DNA of 14,194 bases from JACCQS01 sp050999295 (GTDB lineage Bacteria > Actinomycetota > Actinomycetes > Mycobacteriales > Geodermatophilaceae). A model generated the notes under the pieces. That model was not told the DNA's origin. It was given only the letters and a program-made list of their open reading frames with translations, and did not search any database. Both the position numbers and the translations under genes were made by a program. The DNA is taken from positions 1 to 14,194 of the forward strand of contig JBPCPI010000107.1 in assembly GCA_050999295.1 (NCBI GenBank). Direction: 5' to 3'. How positions within the stretch are numbered: the first letter of the stretch is position 1; every line of letters begins with the position of its first letter. Positions 5,671-13,352 of this stretch are shown piece by piece.

Positions 5671-7101
5671 TCAGCCGACTGACTGCCGGGCGGCCAGCGG
5701 ATCCAGCGCCGCCCCCGATGGAACGCGCGCGATCAGCGAGGCCGGTAGCGCGATCGGCTGGAAGTCGCCATACCCGAGCATCTTCTGCACATCCTCGGAC
5801 GGCAGCGGATAAGAGCGTCCCTCATCGGTCACGAGATAGCGGGTTCCGGCCTCGGCGGTGGACGAAGCCATCCCCTCGACGATGGTGCCGTACCCCTCTT
5901 CGACGAGCACCCGGTCGGCCAACACGGTCCCCGCCTCGGTCACCCGCTGGGTCGTATTCGCCTTCTCTGCACCCTGCACCGCCGCATCGACGGCGATCTG
6001 GGGCGTGGCTTGGTCGGCCTCGAACGAAGCGCAGATCGTCGGCTCCTGCTCGGTGATCTCGGCCATGGCCGGCTGGTCGGCGGGCGGGTCGGTCGGGGCT
6101 GCCTCGGTTAGCTCCACCCGCTGCGCGAGGTTGGCCTCAGCCGCCGAGAGCGGTAACTCCTCGGGTGTTCGGCCCGCGTAAGCGGTGTTCCGGATCAATG
6201 GATCGGCGAGCAGGATCAACGCCTGGACCTCGGTGATCTCCACGATCTGCTGGGCGGCCACCTGGTAGTACTGCTTGTCGTCAGCCGACTCGACGTAGCG
6301 CACCTCGCCCGAGATGGCGCCGGGAAAGGCGGTCGACGGCGCTCCGCGTTCGGCGACCGGTACTGGTACTAGGTCTAGGCCGCTCGGCAGCGCGTTCAAC
6401 CACGCCGTACCCACCTCGACCTGGGGCACCGTACGCAGAGTGAGTCCCTCCAGGACCGGCTCCGGGTTCGGAATCGGGTACTGGTGGCCGTTCCAGACCA
6501 TGTGCAGTGTGCCGCGTTCGATGTCCTTGACGAGCACCGCCGCGTCACCCGTCAGGCTACCCTGAGTGATGTCTTTGCCGACGACGAGGGCGGTGTTCGG
6601 GATCCTTGCGCCGCTGATCGTCTGTGTGGGCAGGGAGCACAGGGTCCATGGGCTGCCCAGCATCAGCTCGGGGGGGGGCAACGAGTCCGGTGCGTCGGCG
6701 ATCCCGAGCCGTGGTCCCCGCGGCACCTCGAGCAACGAGGCGTGCGAGACCCCGACGATCTCCGTACCGCCGACCAGCAGCGCTGCGGAGGCGAAGTTCG
6801 CGGTGGGATAGAGCAGCATCCGACCGTCCTCGTCCGGCAACCAGACGAAGCGTGCGCCGGATTCCTCCTCGACGATGACCGCGCCGCCGTCCTGCCACTG
6901 GGTGTTGGTTCCGCCGAAGAAGATGCCGATCAGACCGGTTCCGGCCAGCGCGACGACCGCGATCATCACGCTGGCAAAACCCGAACCAATCATCTTGCGC
7001 AACGGAGTCTGGATCGGGTCGGTCTCGCGCAGCACGACTCCGGAGATAACCCGCTGAACCATGAATTGGTAGGACTGGAACAAGTCTCGGCGACTGGCCA
7101 T
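5671..7101 (-). CDS. eccB: EccB, T7SS membrane-complex component
   Basis: A 476-residue protein. Its cytosolic N-terminus contains the family signature DLFQSYQFMVQRVISGVVLR, followed by one transmembrane helix (~40-63) and a large extracytoplasmic domain of repeat modules. Two cysteines, C155 and C357, lie where the EccB core disulfide is expected. The length is normal for the family (~480-500). EccB forms part of the inner-membrane pore with EccC and EccD. ATG 7101 lies 5 bases after the eccD stop, so eccD-eccB are one transcription unit read leftwards. A 223-base gap separates eccB from esxB, which has its own promoter. No ECF-type motif lies in front of eccD-eccB. Confidence 0.95.
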   Translation of the reverse strand: MASRRDLFQSYQFMVQRVISGVVLRETDPIQTPLRKMIGSGFASVMIAVVALAGTGLIGIFFGGTNTQWQDGGAVIVEEESGARFVWLPDEDGRMLLYPTANFASAALLVGGTEIVGVSHASLLEVPRGPRLGIADAPDSLPPPELMLGSPWTLCSLPTQTISGARIPNTALVVGKDITQGSLTGDAAVLVKDIERGTLHMVWNGHQYPIPNPEPVLEGLTLRTVPQVEVGTAWLNALPSGLDLVPVPVAERGAPSTAFPGAISGEVRYVESADDKQYYQVAAQQIVEITEVQALILLADPLIRNTAYAGRTPEELPLSAAEANLAQRVELTEAAPTDPPADQPAMAEITEQEPTICASFEADQATPQIAVDAAVQGAEKANTTQRVTEAGTVLADRVLVEEGYGTIVEGMASSTAEAGTRYLVTDEGRSYPLPSEDVQKMLGYGDFQPIALPASLIARVPSGAALDPLAARQSVG

Positions 7102-7106
7102 CCCGA

Positions 7107-8498
7107 TCAGCCCCCGAGGCCGCGGAAATAGCCGTACAGGCCGAGCACGGCGCAGGCCGTCGGAACCACGGCGATCACGAACAACACGTCGAGGATGTCG
7201 GCGATCCGGCCGATGTAGGGACTGGGCGCACGGTTCTGGTAGGCGAAGCCGGTGGCCAGAACCAGCCCGGCAACGACGACGATGACCGGCAGGGTGATCA
7301 ACAGCCGAGACTCCGGGGCCGTGACCATCGTGCCCACCGCGATGGCGCCAATTCCGAGGACACCAGCGACCAACAATGGAGCCCGGTGCCGTACGGCGGG
7401 AAAGAGCCGAGCCCGCAACAGCAAGGCGGCCGCCACGACGGCGACGAGGATGAGCGCGCTCAGCTCTCCGCTGCCGATCAGGACGATCTGGCCCAGGGCG
7501 ACGATGAAGGCACCGCCGAGCAGCAGTCCGGTGAGTAACTCATCGGAGCGCCGTACTGTTGCGTGGACGCGCGGCAGCGGCACCACCGGAGGGTCGGCCA
7601 GCAGGTCGTCGACGGTGGTCGGCAGGGTCGGCATCGGCAGCTTGCCCAGCCGGATCGATAGCAGCGGGATGATCGGGGTGAAGATGACCACCACCGAGAC
7701 CAGGATCGTGGCAACGTCGATGACGGTGGTGTCCTCGATCAGGCCGATCAGCGAGCCGACCATTCCGAGCAGCCCCATGGTGATTCCGGCCACGAAGTAG
7801 TGCGTGCGGTCAGCCACGCCGAGATATCCGAGCAGCGCGACCAGGAACAGCACGGCACTGCCGGCGGCGTACTGCGCAGCCTCAGCCTGCAGCAACGACT
7901 GCTCACCCTGGCTCAGCGCGACTCCTCCGGCGAAGCCGTACAGCATGGCCACGCTGCCGATGACCGCTCCGGCTCCCGCGTCGCCGAGAGCGCGGGCCAG
8001 GACCACCGCTACGGCCAGCAGGATCACCGACATTGCCAGCCCGATGCCGCCCGGAAGCGTCCAGCTAGGCCCTGAGGTGAGCACGATCGCCAGCCCCAGC
8101 AGCAGGGCGGCCGAAGCGATGGCCACACCCGCACGACGGGTGTTGGCCGACCCCCAGGACCGGCTCTGGCGCCGGGCCTCGGTCGCGATCGCGTCGACGA
8201 CGTCGTCGTAGTCCATCTCCGGCCATTCGGCCTGGCGCGGGACGAGGTGCAGCACATCCCCGTCGCGGAGATCCTGCGACCCGATCGCTCGAGCAGGGTC
8301 GATCAGCGTGCCGTCGCCCTTGCGCAGGGCCCAGCCGCCGTGGTCTTGCCCCTGGTCGGCTAGTTCGTCCCCGGCGGCCCGGAGCAGACCCGGCAACAGC
8401 TCGGCCGCGGATGCATGTTCGGGAAGGGCGACGTCGACCCGGCGCCGGGGGGCGGCGATCGTGACCCTTGCCAGCCCGGCGGTCGCAGTCTTGCTCAT
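7107..8498 (-). CDS. eccD: EccD, T7SS multi-spanning membrane channel component
   Basis: A 463-residue protein with a ubiquitin-like cytosolic domain (~residues 8-88) containing the DLRDGDVLHL motif, a linker, then about eleven hydrophobic helices from ~125 to the C-terminus. This is the canonical EccD layout; two EccD copies per unit form the membrane vestibule of ESX complexes. ATG 8498 was chosen because GGAGGGG sits 8 bases upstream; the longer open frame to 8687 would run through the eccC start region. It is divergent from eccC across a 133-base gap and followed by eccB after 5 bases. Confidence 0.94.
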   Translation of the reverse strand: MSKTATAGLARVTIAAPRRRVDVALPEHASAAELLPGLLRAAGDELADQGQDHGGWALRKGDGTLIDPARAIGSQDLRDGDVLHLVPRQAEWPEMDYDDVVDAIATEARRQSRSWGSANTRRAGVAIASAALLLGLAIVLTSGPSWTLPGGIGLAMSVILLAVAVVLARALGDAGAGAVIGSVAMLYGFAGGVALSQGEQSLLQAEAAQYAAGSAVLFLVALLGYLGVADRTHYFVAGITMGLLGMVGSLIGLIEDTTVIDVATILVSVVVIFTPIIPLLSIRLGKLPMPTLPTTVDDLLADPPVVPLPRVHATVRRSDELLTGLLLGGAFIVALGQIVLIGSGELSALILVAVVAAALLLRARLFPAVRHRAPLLVAGVLGIGAIAVGTMVTAPESRLLITLPVIVVVAGLVLATGFAYQNRAPSPYIGRIADILDVLFVIAVVPTACAVLGLYGYFRGLGG

Positions 8499-8631
8499 GG
8501 CGATAACCCCTCCGTGCTCGTCGCGCACGACGAGGATGTCACCGATCTGCGACGACGACACGCGGTCATGCCCATACGATAGGTCCAGACCGCTTGCGTT
8601 CGCAGGGACAGACGACTTGGGAGGTTGGCAG
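8499..8631. promoter_or_regulatory. divergent intergenic region between eccD and eccC
   Basis: These 133 bases must carry the start signals for both the eccDB and eccC units. I see the ribosome sites (GGAGGGG for eccD; GGGAGG for eccC) and an AT-richer TACGAT/TATCGT around 8574-8580 that could serve as a -10 element on either strand. I find no GGAACC-N16-CGTC motif here. No specific promoter can be assigned with confidence. Confidence 0.35.
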
Positions 8632-11600
8632 GTGGCTACCGTCATCTTGCGGCGCCAGCCTCGCCGGGATGCCCCGGAGCTGCCCATGGGTGAGGTGCTG
8701 CTCGACCCGCCTCCGGAAATCCCCGCGCCAACCGGTCAGGGCTGGGGTCGGGCGATGATGATGCTGCCGATGATGGCCGGCGCCGCTGGCATGGCGCTGA
8801 TGTTCGCCAGTCAGCGCTCGGGGCCATCCGCTTACGTGGCTGGCGGGCTGATCGGCTTCTCCATGATCGGCATGATGGCCGCCAGCATGCTGCAGGGCGG
8901 CGGGGGCCCCAGCAAGAAGGAACTGATCGCCAAGCGCCGCGAATATATGCGCCACCTGTCCCTACATCGCCGCAAAGTCCGCCGTACGGCCGTCGAGCAG
9001 CGCGAGGCGATGTTCTATCGCCATCCCGACCCGGTCGCGTTGTGGGCCACCGCCGGCAGTCATCGGCTTTGGGAACGTCGCTCCATGCACGCTGACTTCG
9101 GCGTGGTCCGGATCGGCGTCGGCCCGCAGGCCCTTGCCACGCCCATCATCGCGCCCCCCTCCAGGTCGCTGGACGAGCTGGAGCCGCTGTGCGCCAGCGC
9201 GCTGCGCCGCTTCGTACTGACCTACTCCACCGTGCCCGAGCTGCCAATTGCCATGGCTATCAACGGCTTCAGTCGCGTACACATAACGGGTCAGATAGAT
9301 CGCGCCCGCTCCCTGGTCCGCGCGGCCGTGGCGCAATTGTGCGTGCACCACTCCCCCGAGGACATCGTGATCGCCGTCGTCGCCGGTACCCAGGAGCGGC
9401 CCAGCTGGGAGTGGGCCAAGTGGTTTCCGCACGCCCTGCACCCGGATCGCACGGATGCCCTGGGCAGCCTGCGGCTGGTCACGACCAGCATGCCGGCACT
9501 GGAGGCGATGCTCGACAACATGTTGGCCAGCCGCCCCCGGTTCAACCCGTCCGAGCCCAGTGCTCAGGTCCCCGGTGCTCACCTGGTGGTCGTCCTCGAC
9601 GGTGGTGATGTTGCCGGGTCCAGCCATCTGATGAGCGGCAGCGGCATCGAAGGCGTGACCGTCCTGGACCTGACCACGCCGCCCCCCCGTCTGCTCGACC
9701 GCGCGACCCTGGTGCTCGACATCGACAAGGTGGGTGGCCTGCGCAGCCGAACAGCCGACGGCGAGGCCAGCATCGGGCGGGCCGACGAACTCAGCGAGGT
9801 GGAGATCGAGGCACTGGCCAGGCAGATCTCTCCGCTCCGCCTGTCCATCGGCGGCAAGGGCGAGCAGGCCATGAACAACGCCCTCGATCTCGCCGACCTG
9901 CTCGGCATCGATGACCCGTTCACCTACGACACCGCGGACGGGTGGGCCCCGCGGGCGAATCGGGATCGCCTGCGGGTGCCGATCGGGATCGACCCCGACG
10001 GCCTACCCATCGAGCTGGACATCAAGGAGTCCGCACAGGACGGCATGGGTCCGCACGGCCTGTTGATCGGTGCGACCGGAGCCGGAAAGTCCGAATTTCT
10101 GCGCACGCTGGTACTGGCCCTTGCGGCGACGCACGACTCCGAGACGCTCAACTTCGTCCTGACCGACTTCAAGGGTGGAGCGACCTTCGTCAAACTGGAC
10201 AAGCTGCCGCACACCAGCGCGGTCATCACCAACCTTGCCGAGGAACTACCCCTCGTCGACCGGATGACCGATGCGATCAACGGTGAGCTGCTGCGCCGCC
10301 AGGAGCTGCTGCGCGCGGCCGGCAACTACTCCTCGCTGCGCGACTATGAGAAGGCCCGCACGTCCGGAGTCCCGCTGGCCCCGATGCCCAGCCTGCTGGT
10401 CATCTGCGACGAGTTCAGCGAACTGCTGTCGGCCAAGCCGGACTTCATCGACATGTTCGTCCAGATCGGCCGGGTCGGACGCTCCCTCGGGGTGCACCTG
10501 CTGCTGGCCTCCCAGCGGCTGGAGGAGGGTCGGTTGCGCGGCCTGGACACCCATCTGTCCTACCGCATCGGGTTGCGGACGAACTCGGCGATGGAAAGCC
10601 GGGTGGTGCTCGGTTCGCCGGATGCCTACGAGTTGCCCCGGGCGCCTGGTCACGGGTACGTCAAGTTCGGCACCGACCCCCTGGTGCGCTTTCGGGCCGC
10701 CTACGTCTCAGGTGTCTATCGCCGCGACAGCGGCGGACGCGTCGACAGTTCGGTGACCGATCGCGCGACGGTGCTCGAGTACGACACCCAATATCTCGCG
10801 CCGGCGATCGAGGAGGAAGAGCTCGAAGCCGTCGTCGAGGACCCCGACGATGGGATGGGTGACGGCTTGATCGATGTGATGGTGGAGCGGCTGCAGGGCA
10901 AAGGTGTTCCAGCGCACCAGGTCTGGTTGCCGCCTTTGAAAGAGCCCCCAACCCTCGACCAGCTGCTGCCGACCCTCGTCGAAGACGACGAACGTGGGAT
11001 CACCGTCGCGAATCCGGACCTGCGCGGCGCCCTCAAGGCCCAGATAGGACTCATCGACCGGCCTCTCGAGCAGCGCCGCGAGACTTTGACCCTGGACCTG
11101 TCGGCGGCCGGTGGGCACGTCGTCATCGTGGGGGGGACCCAAAGCGGAAAGAGCACGGCGCTGCGCACCTTGATAGCCAGCCTGGCGCTGACCAATACTC
11201 CCCGTGAGGTGCAGTTCTACTGCCTGGACTTCGGAGGCGGCACGCTGTCGTCACTGCGCGATCTCCCGCATACCGGCGGGGTGTACGGCCGGGCCGATGT
11301 CGATCAGGTCCGCCGGACCATCGCCGAGGTGGCCAACCTCCTCCTCGTGCGCGAACGGCGCTTTGCCGAACTAGGCCTGGAAGGGATGGGTGCCTACCGA
11401 CGTCGGATCAGGGCCGGTCAGGTGAGCGACGATCCGTTCGGTGACGTGTTCCTCGTCATCGACGGGTGGCTCACCTTGCGCAACGACTTCGAGGGCATGG
11501 ACGCCGTCGTGGCCGACATCGCCACCCGCGGCCTGTCCTATGGAGTGCACGTCGTATGCGCGGCCACTCGCTGGATGGACTTCCGACCAGTCATCCGAGA

Positions 11601-12591
11601 CCTGTTCGGGACCCGGCTGGAACTGCGGTTGGGTGACCCCAGCGACTCCTATCTGGACCGTAAGACGGCAATGAACGTCCCCGCCGATACTCCTGGCCGT
11701 GGAATCACGACCGAGAAGATGCACGTGCTTACCGGACTGCCGCGGATCGATGGGATCCAGGAGACCGAGGACCTCTCCGATGGTGTCGCAGCTCTGGTGC
11801 AGGACATCGGTAAGGCTTGGCAGGGCCCGACTGCGCCGGCGGTACGGCTGCTGCCCGAGATCGTCGAGCACAGTCGGCTGCCTCTGGATGTGAGTCGGGG
11901 GATCCCCATCGGTCTGGCAGAAAACGATCTCGGCCCCGTCTACATCGACATGTCCACCGACTCACACTTTCTCGTCTACGGGGACGCCGAGTCGGGTAAG
12001 AGTGCCTTCCTGCGTTCCTTCGCCACCCGGCTCGTCGAGCAGTACGACGCCGCACAGGCGCGCATCGTCCTGATCGACCATCGTCGCAGCCTGCTCGGCG
12101 CCATCGAGTCGGACATGCTCATCGGGTACGGCACATCAGCGGCAAAGACTCAGGCCATCGTCAACGACATCACAGCGGTACTGACCAAGCGCCTTCCGGG
12201 GCCCGATGTGACGCCTGAGCAGCTCCGGACCCGCAGCTGGTGGGGCGGGCCCGAGGTCTTCATCCTCGTCGACGACTACGACCTCATCTCGTCGGGAAGT
12301 GCGAATCCGGTGGGCGGCATCCTCGACTTCCTTGCTCAGGCTCGCGACGTCGGCTTGCATCTGGTGGTCGTTCGCCGATCCGGCGGGGCGGGCCGAGCCA
12401 TGTACGAGCCGATCCTGATGCGACTGCGCGAGCTGGCCACACCAGGAATCGTGATGTCGGGCAACAAGGAGGAAGGGGCGCTGATCGGAGCGGTCAAGCC
12501 CCAGCCACTGCCTCCCGGCCGGGGCTGGCTGGTCACCCGGAAGGAGGGGGTGCGGCTGATTCAGCTGGCCTGGCTGCCGCCACCCGGCTGA
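8632..12591 (+). CDS. eccC: EccC, three-domain FtsK/SpoIIIE-type ATPase motor of the T7SS
   Basis: A 1319-residue single-chain EccC. The N-terminus MATVILRRQPRR is followed by two transmembrane helices (~41-60, 69-88), a stalk and DUF domain, then three ATPase domains. Walker A motifs are GATGAGKS (480-487), GGTQSGKS (834-841) and GDAESGKS (1117-1124). Walker B is complete in ATPase 1 (D593-E594), whereas ATPase 2 has D944-G945 and ATPase 3 has D1214-D1215, lacking the catalytic glutamate; weak second and third sites are known in EccC. It drives secretion and binds the EsxB export signal through the last domain. GTG 8632 has GGGAGG 7 bases upstream and gives the conserved N-terminus; the open frame from 8308 is antisense to eccD. 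Some actinomycetes split this gene in two; here it is fused and intact. Confidence 0.96.
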   Translation: MATVILRRQPRRDAPELPMGEVLLDPPPEIPAPTGQGWGRAMMMLPMMAGAAGMALMFASQRSGPSAYVAGGLIGFSMIGMMAASMLQGGGGPSKKELIAKRREYMRHLSLHRRKVRRTAVEQREAMFYRHPDPVALWATAGSHRLWERRSMHADFGVVRIGVGPQALATPIIAPPSRSLDELEPLCASALRRFVLTYSTVPELPIAMAINGFSRVHITGQIDRARSLVRAAVAQLCVHHSPEDIVIAVVAGTQERPSWEWAKWFPHALHPDRTDALGSLRLVTTSMPALEAMLDNMLASRPRFNPSEPSAQVPGAHLVVVLDGGDVAGSSHLMSGSGIEGVTVLDLTTPPPRLLDRATLVLDIDKVGGLRSRTADGEASIGRADELSEVEIEALARQISPLRLSIGGKGEQAMNNALDLADLLGIDDPFTYDTADGWAPRANRDRLRVPIGIDPDGLPIELDIKESAQDGMGPHGLLIGATGAGKSEFLRTLVLALAATHDSETLNFVLTDFKGGATFVKLDKLPHTSAVITNLAEELPLVDRMTDAINGELLRRQELLRAAGNYSSLRDYEKARTSGVPLAPMPSLLVICDEFSELLSAKPDFIDMFVQIGRVGRSLGVHLLLASQRLEEGRLRGLDTHLSYRIGLRTNSAMESRVVLGSPDAYELPRAPGHGYVKFGTDPLVRFRAAYVSGVYRRDSGGRVDSSVTDRATVLEYDTQYLAPAIEEEELEAVVEDPDDGMGDGLIDVMVERLQGKGVPAHQVWLPPLKEPPTLDQLLPTLVEDDERGITVANPDLRGALKAQIGLIDRPLEQRRETLTLDLSAAGGHVVIVGGTQSGKSTALRTLIASLALTNTPREVQFYCLDFGGGTLSSLRDLPHTGGVYGRADVDQVRRTIAEVANLLLVRERRFAELGLEGMGAYRRRIRAGQVSDDPFGDVFLVIDGWLTLRNDFEGMDAVVADIATRGLSYGVHVVCAATRWMDFRPVIRDLFGTRLELRLGDPSDSYLDRKTAMNVPADTPGRGITTEKMHVLTGLPRIDGIQETEDLSDGVAALVQDIGKAWQGPTAPAVRLLPEIVEHSRLPLDVSRGIPIGLAENDLGPVYIDMSTDSHFLVYGDAESGKSAFLRSFATRLVEQYDAAQARIVLIDHRRSLLGAIESDMLIGYGTSAAKTQAIVNDITAVLTKRLPGPDVTPEQLRTRSWWGGPEVFILVDDYDLISSGSANPVGGILDFLAQARDVGLHLVVVRRSGGAGRAMYEPILMRLRELATPGIVMSGNKEEGALIGAVKPQPLPPGRGWLVTRKEGVRLIQLAWLPPPG

Positions 12592-12625
12592 CCCACACCG
12601 GTGCCCAGGTGATCTGGTTGTTGAC

Positions 12626-12651
12626 GGAACCAGGTGCTGACCGGAATCGTC
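12626..12651 (+). promoter_or_regulatory. ECF-type promoter of the right-hand substrate genes
   Basis: GGAACC (12626-12631) is followed after 16 bases by CGTC (12648-12651), 35 bases after the eccC stop. It would drive the gene at 12756 and probably the one at 13353, with a leader of about 95 bases. The spacer is unrelated to the other copies. Confidence 0.63.
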
Positions 12652-12755
12652 TACCACTAGAGGATATCGTCTAGGACCAGAGGGATCTTGCACACGGGCG
12701 ACCTGCTCGGGTCGCCTCCTCGTTGGACTGACCGAGACAAATGGGAAGGAACGAC

Positions 12756-13295
12756 ATGACCAGCGACGGGATCGATGTCGAGACCGACACAGTGAGTAAG
12801 TTCGGCAGCCAGACCATGCGTGAAGGCAAGAGTTTCAGGCAAGGTTCAACGCAGGCCATGCAGGCGATGGCAAGCCAAGTCGGCAAGATCGGCTCGACCT
12901 TCCAGGAGGCCGAGCAGTTCACCAAGCTGCACACTCAGGGCATGCAGAAGCTCATGGCCTTCAACGGAGAGGCGAGCCTTGGCCTGACCGTGCTCGGCAT
13001 GGGGGCCCAGGCCATCTCGACAAGCTATGTCGACGGTGACAACTCGTCGGCGGCCACCCAGGATGAAGTGCGGAAGGTTTTCGACGCCACCGGCGTACGC
13101 AATCTTCCGCAGGAAAACGGTGGGCCTGGTGCTCAGCAAGGCGGCGGGGCCAATCCGTCGTCGTTGCCGCCGCCGCAGACTGGAAGTTCGCAGAACGCCT
13201 GTCCGACCACCCCTCTCACGCCAGCCCAGATCGCGGCGCAGGACATCCGGGAGACAATCAAGCAGCAGCAGTCGAGCCCCGACGGATGGGGCTAG
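12756..13295 (+). CDS. putative EspC/WXG-like T7SS substrate with YxxxD motif
   Basis: A 179-residue protein. Residues ~10-110 are predicted mostly helical, Met/Gln-rich, with no W-x-G turn; Y91-V-D-G-D95 fits the YxxxD/E export signal in the position expected after helix 2. Residues 118-150 are a Gly/Gln/Pro linker with one cysteine following, and the C-terminus is a Gln-rich helix. ATG 12756 was chosen over ATG 12741 because GGAAGGA lies between them, 5 bases before 12756. It is followed after 57 bases by a PPE/WXG-like gene, an arrangement like the small-large substrate pairs (EspC-EspA, PE-PPE) of ESX loci, so it may be the signal-bearing partner. I do not recognise a precise family; the EspC-like assignment is tentative. 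Confidence 0.72.
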   Translation: MTSDGIDVETDTVSKFGSQTMREGKSFRQGSTQAMQAMASQVGKIGSTFQEAEQFTKLHTQGMQKLMAFNGEASLGLTVLGMGAQAISTSYVDGDNSSAATQDEVRKVFDATGVRNLPQENGGPGAQQGGGANPSSLPPPQTGSSQNACPTTPLTPAQIAAQDIRETIKQQQSSPDGWG

Positions 13296-13352
13296 GAACT
13301 GATCTAGAAAGACCGATCATCCGCCACACATCCGTCATCCGGGAGTTCTGTT

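Noticed and set aside
7164..7195. GGAACC followed by CGTC inside eccD
   Set aside because: The spacing is 19 bases, it lies inside coding sequence, and no gene starts downstream on that strand.
8308..8631. 108-codon N-terminal extension of eccC
   Set aside because: It overlaps eccD on the other strand and is Arg/Ser-rich; the GTG at 8632 gives the conserved EccC N-terminus with a good ribosome site.
13295..13320. Possible sixth sigma motif, GGAACT upstream of the gene at 13353
   Set aside because: The base run 16 positions later is TCAT, not CGTC, and the gene is only 57 bases behind its neighbour, so readthrough is the simpler explanation.
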